A stretch of 34,732 nt of DNA from NCBI GenBank assembly GCA_016212965.1, contig JACRDA010000303.1, positions 1-34,732 of the forward strand. The letters are read 5' to 3'. The DNA comes from Myxococcales bacterium (GTDB lineage: Bacteria > Myxococcota_A > Polyangia > Polyangiales > Polyangiaceae). Each line of letters starts with the position of its first letter. The first letter of the stretch is position 1. A program made the position numbers and the translations under genes. Of this stretch, positions 33,201 through 34,732 are shown one piece after another. The notes below the pieces were generated by a model, which saw only the letters and a list, made by a program, of their open reading frames with translations, was not told the DNA's origin and did not search any database.

Positions 33201-33920
33201 GCCGGCGGCCCGAACTACGTGGCGCAGCTCATGGACTTCCGCGACCGGGCCCCGACCGCGACCGCGGGCGAGCCGGTGGCCCAGCCCGACGTCGAGGCCC
33301 TGCGCCAGGGGCTCGCGGAGCTCGGCAACGACGGCAAGAAGGTCCTCGACGACGCGACGCTCGCGTGCCTGCGGGGCGCCATCGCGAGCTACGACGCCGC
33401 GTGGCGGGACGAGTTCGGCAAGATGCACGACGACGTCGAGCTCGTGGGGCAGGACAACTTCCGGCGCTACCTGCCCGTTCAGGAGCTGCGCCTGCGCGTG
33501 CACGAGGACGACACGGCCTTCGAGATCTTCGCGCGCGTCGCGGCCGCGCGCACGGCGGGCTGCCACATCGTGCTCAGCGTGCCGACCGGGCTCGACAGCC
33601 CGGCGCTCCGGCTCTGCGACGAGCTGACGCGAGGTTGGGGCGCGGCGATCGAGGTGCTCGAGGAGACCGACGCGGAGCTCGCGGAGGCGCTCCGCACGCG
33701 CCAGACCGATCGGGTGCGCTACGCCGCGCCCGAGCGCGTGCCGGCCGACGTGCTCGCGGCCGTCGGGGACACGGGCATCTACATCGCCCGGGCGCCGGTG
33801 CTCGCCGAGGGGCGCGTGGAGCTCCTGTGGTACGTGCTCGAGCAGAGCATCAGCAACGACTACCACCGCTACGGCAACGTCGGCGTGCGCGCGGGCGAGA
33901 AGCGCCGCGAGGTGCTGTGA
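30234..33920 (+). CDS. putA: Bifunctional proline dehydrogenase / L-glutamate gamma-semialdehyde dehydrogenase
   Basis: 1228 aa from the ATG at 30234; a GTG at 30183 is in frame but lies inside the dyad and was not chosen. It converts proline to glutamate in two steps: FAD-dependent oxidation to pyrroline-5-carboxylate, then NAD-dependent oxidation of the hydrolysed semialdehyde. There is no N-terminal ribbon-helix-helix domain. Residues about 70-465 are the proline dehydrogenase barrel (VISVKISTIYSQI, FVYLDMEEYRDL, ALQAYIPDS, MRLVKGANMETE, VHLGVASHNLFEVA, QFEMLEGMA). About 500-1005 is the aldehyde dehydrogenase (VVPPWNFPLAIP, LLAETGGKNA with Glu777, HSGQKCSATS with Cys811). A further 215 residues look like the inactive ALDH-superfamily C-terminal domain of long (type B) PutAs. 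Confidence 0.95.
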   Translation: MRKRRAVASTDPLAALLADLPIDPSSPLPATVQKALALARKLQERGGELQTAAERKQQSEFERMMQSPADKVTLMQLTDQAFRSKTPARAAEQLTHILDVQGVPRFFSTLERAMLRGFQSFGSYLPGVSIPMVKSRMRAETANVILPAEDEVLVGHLDERKQNGVRMNVNYLGEALLGERDAQRRLEKYLAALQRPEIEVISVKISTIYSQISPIARRQAVRVLAERLELLYRAAARARFERADGSKVPKFVYLDMEEYRDLGVTLEAFTSALDRPGLEDAGAGIALQAYIPDSYLAQQELYAWARGRVKQGGAPATMRLVKGANMETERVEASVRGWPQAPYKSKHETDANYKRMLHLALEPENIAAVHLGVASHNLFEVAYALVLAAERGAMDKVQFEMLEGMANHQRRALHELASNVLLYAPATRREDFVNAIGYLVRRLDENTGEDNFLRHAFKVSVGSEAWARLETGFVASCEAQATLSSAPRRTQDRNAPPPPVRKELLATADFENEPDTDFSFEQNLRWAEELVASFRHRSGEHATEIALVVGGEAILEDRQVGVCLDPSRPGVVVGRYRQATLEDVDRALACAKSDPAGWRKLSERARGDILARVAHELRKGRGDLMGAALADGGKLLTESDPEVSEAVDFVEYYAATARDFRALPTVEAKPKGVVVVVPPWNFPLAIPCGGVAAGLAAGNTVILKPASDAVLCAWELCQCFWRAGVPREALQFVPCSGRGGGARLVASHDVDAVILTGGTDTALRMLAARPDMNLLAETGGKNATIVTAMSDRDQAIKHVLHSAFSHSGQKCSATSLLVLEGEVYDDPQFRAVLCDAIESMKVGSAWELDTRMGPVIRPPSDDLERGLKELEPGESWAVMPHARGDNPCLWSPALKWGVKPGSYTHMTEFFGPVLAVLRADNLAHAIELVNQTGYGLTSGLESLDEREQAVWRDAIRAGNLYVNRVTTGAVVQRQPFGGMGKSAFGPGIKAGGPNYVAQLMDFRDRAPTATAGEPVAQPDVEALRQGLAELGNDGKKVLDDATLACLRGAIASYDAAWRDEFGKMHDDVELVGQDNFRRYLPVQELRLRVHEDDTAFEIFARVAAARTAGCHIVLSVPTGLDSPALRLCDELTRGWGAAIEVLEETDAELAEALRTRQTDRVRYAAPERVPADVLAAVGDTGIYIARAPVLAEGRVELLWYVLEQSISNDYHRYGNVGVRAGEKRREVL

Positions 33921-33936
33921 CGCCGGCGTCCGCACG

Positions 33937-34732
33937 ATGAACGCCTGGTACCTGCGCAACGGGGACTCCGAGCCCGTCGGACCGGTCGCGACCGAGCTCG
34001 TCGTGCGCGGCATCCAGGCGGGCAAGGTGCCGCCCGACGCCGAGGTCGCGCTCGAGTTCCCCGACGGCATGTCGCCGTGGCGCCCCCTCGAGAGCGTGCC
34101 CGAGTTCGCCGCGGCGCTCTACGGGGGCGATCCGGGCGGGCTGCCGCGCGGGCGCCTGTCGCGACCGCCGCCCGCGGTCCAGCTGCCGAAGCCCTCGGTG
34201 CCACCGGTGCGCGGGTCCGGGTCCGCGGGGCCGGCGCACCGGGGTGCCGAGGCGCCGGTTGCCCGCGACCCGGGCGCCATCGCGACGTCCCCGCCGACCG
34301 CGGAGCCCGAGGCGCCGGCGCGCATCGCCGGCTACGTGCACGCCGAGTGGTACGTGCAAGAGCAGGGAGCGAACCCGGGCTCGCCGGTGGGGCCGCTCTC
34401 GACGGCGGAGATCATGCGGCGCATCTCGGCCTGGACGATCTCGCCGGGCGCGCTCGTGGCGCTCGTGTCGCCCTACGGCTCGGCCGACTGGCGCCCGCTC
34501 GACGCGGTCGAGGAGTTCGCCGCAGCGTGCCGGCTCGCGCAGGAGCTCGGCCACCCGCCCGCCCCGCCGCCCGCGGCGCCGTCCGGGTCCACGCTTCCGG
34601 CGGTGCCGCCGCCGGTGCCCCTGCCGCAGCCCCTGCCGCCGTCGGCCCCGGGGCTGCCCCCACCGCAGCCGCTGCCGCCGCCGTCCCGCTTGCCGCGCCA
34701 GCCTGCGGCCGTCGTGCCGACGCCGCTGCCGC
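33937..34732 (+). CDS. GYF_2 domain-containing protein (3' end outside window)
   Basis: Begins at ATG 33937, 16 bases after the putA stop, and is open for 265 codons to the right edge. Two GYF_2-type domains are visible: about 2-60 (MNAWYLRNGDSEPVGPVATE, then KVPPDAEVALEF and WRPLESVPEFAAAL) and about 135-192 (AEWYVQEQ, SPVGPLSTAEIMRRI, ISPGALVALVSPYGSADWRPLDAVEEFAAAC). They are joined by a Pro/Ala/Arg-rich linker and followed by a long Pro-rich stretch (PPVPLPQPLPP and similar). In myxobacteria such GYF_2 modules are found in membrane or signalling proteins and probably bind proline-rich partners. The missing C-terminus may carry a membrane domain. It may share the putA transcript, but a functional link is not evident. 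Confidence 0.88.
   Translation, partial: MNAWYLRNGDSEPVGPVATELVVRGIQAGKVPPDAEVALEFPDGMSPWRPLESVPEFAAALYGGDPGGLPRGRLSRPPPAVQLPKPSVPPVRGSGSAGPAHRGAEAPVARDPGAIATSPPTAEPEAPARIAGYVHAEWYVQEQGANPGSPVGPLSTAEIMRRISAWTISPGALVALVSPYGSADWRPLDAVEEFAAACRLAQELGHPPAPPPAAPSGSTLPAVPPPVPLPQPLPPSAPGLPPPQPLPPPSRLPRQPAAVVPTPLP

Noticed and set aside
28956..34070. 1704-codon minus-strand open frame covering putA antisense and the lysine dehydrogenase
   Set aside because: Only the last 390 codons (from ATG 30125) make a recognisable enzyme. The rest is His/Arg/Val-rich antisense to putA, whose own frame carries all catalytic motifs.
1..34732. tRNA, rRNA, CRISPR arrays, insertion sequences, phage, defence or biosynthetic gene clusters
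   Set aside because: I looked for their typical repeats, motifs and gene sets on both strands and saw none; intergenic gaps are mostly under 120 bases.

Overview
The window is very GC-rich bacterial chromosome. It is dominated by secreted proteins whose mature parts begin with Gly/Ser/Thr-rich stalks, and one protein (2462-4438) ends in a recognisable MYXO-CTERM sorting tail. Together with a fibro-slime lipoprotein, a MopE-like Asp/Cys motif, a Stig1-like Cys-rich module and the many lipoproteins, this points to a myxobacterium (Myxococcota, probably class Polyangia). The placement is inferred from protein style; no rRNA is present. No tRNA, rRNA, CRISPR array, transposase, phage gene, recognisable defence system or biosynthetic cluster was seen.

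Layout. 1-2346 (minus): three tightly packed envelope genes, namely two membrane proteins with similar C-terminal ends and a lipoprotein that runs off the left edge. 2462-4438 (minus): secreted GH18 hydrolase with PPC, Stig1-like and MYXO-CTERM parts. 4523-7328 (plus): FHA protein, a lipid-anchored stand-alone LolC/LolE-type periplasmic domain, and a TAXI solute-receptor protein with a second membrane helix and a cytosolic tail. 7369-9116 (minus): glutathione S-transferase and a lipoprotein, each preceded by a copy of the same 32-bp repeat. 9254-10355 (plus): a possible small secreted peptide, a DUF2505 protein and SixA. 10379-12552 (minus): dicarboxylate/amino-acid:cation symporter and fibro-slime lipoprotein. 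12950-17739: DUF5666-like lipoprotein (+), TerB-like protein (-), CBM9/DOMON-like lipoprotein (-), PurU (+), MopE-motif lipoprotein (-). 17823-20929: TolB-like propeller lipoprotein (-), small Cys-containing lipoprotein (-), zinc-type alcohol dehydrogenase (+). 21164-23528: divergent metzincin lipoprotein (-) and lipid-anchored expansin (+). 23574-28108 (minus): coiled-coil membrane protein, collagen-like secreted protein, GlpD and a DedA-like membrane protein. 28217-28936 (+): cysteine-ladder lipoprotein. 28956-34732: lysine-6-dehydrogenase-type enzyme (-) divergent from a PutA bifunctional proline catabolism enzyme (+) across a perfect 8+8 dyad, then a GYF_2-domain protein running off the right edge.

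How it fits together. About twelve of some 32 genes encode predicted lipoproteins, and several others are exported or membrane proteins, so the window is mainly an envelope and cell-surface region. Metabolic genes (GST, PurU, ADH, GlpD, lysine dehydrogenase, PutA) are scattered through it. GH18, expansin, metzincin and fibro-slime modules would suit a predatory or polymer-degrading lifestyle. Only one link between metabolic neighbours looks functional: lysine dehydrogenase and PutA both make or use cyclic imine/semialdehyde intermediates and share a divergent promoter.

No clear-cut new multi-gene system stands out. The most unusual items are the orphan LolC/E-like lipoprotein, the membrane-anchored TAXI receptor, the lipid-anchored expansin, the 48-triplet collagen-like protein, the cysteine-ladder lipoprotein and the PutA/lysine-dehydrogenase operator candidate.
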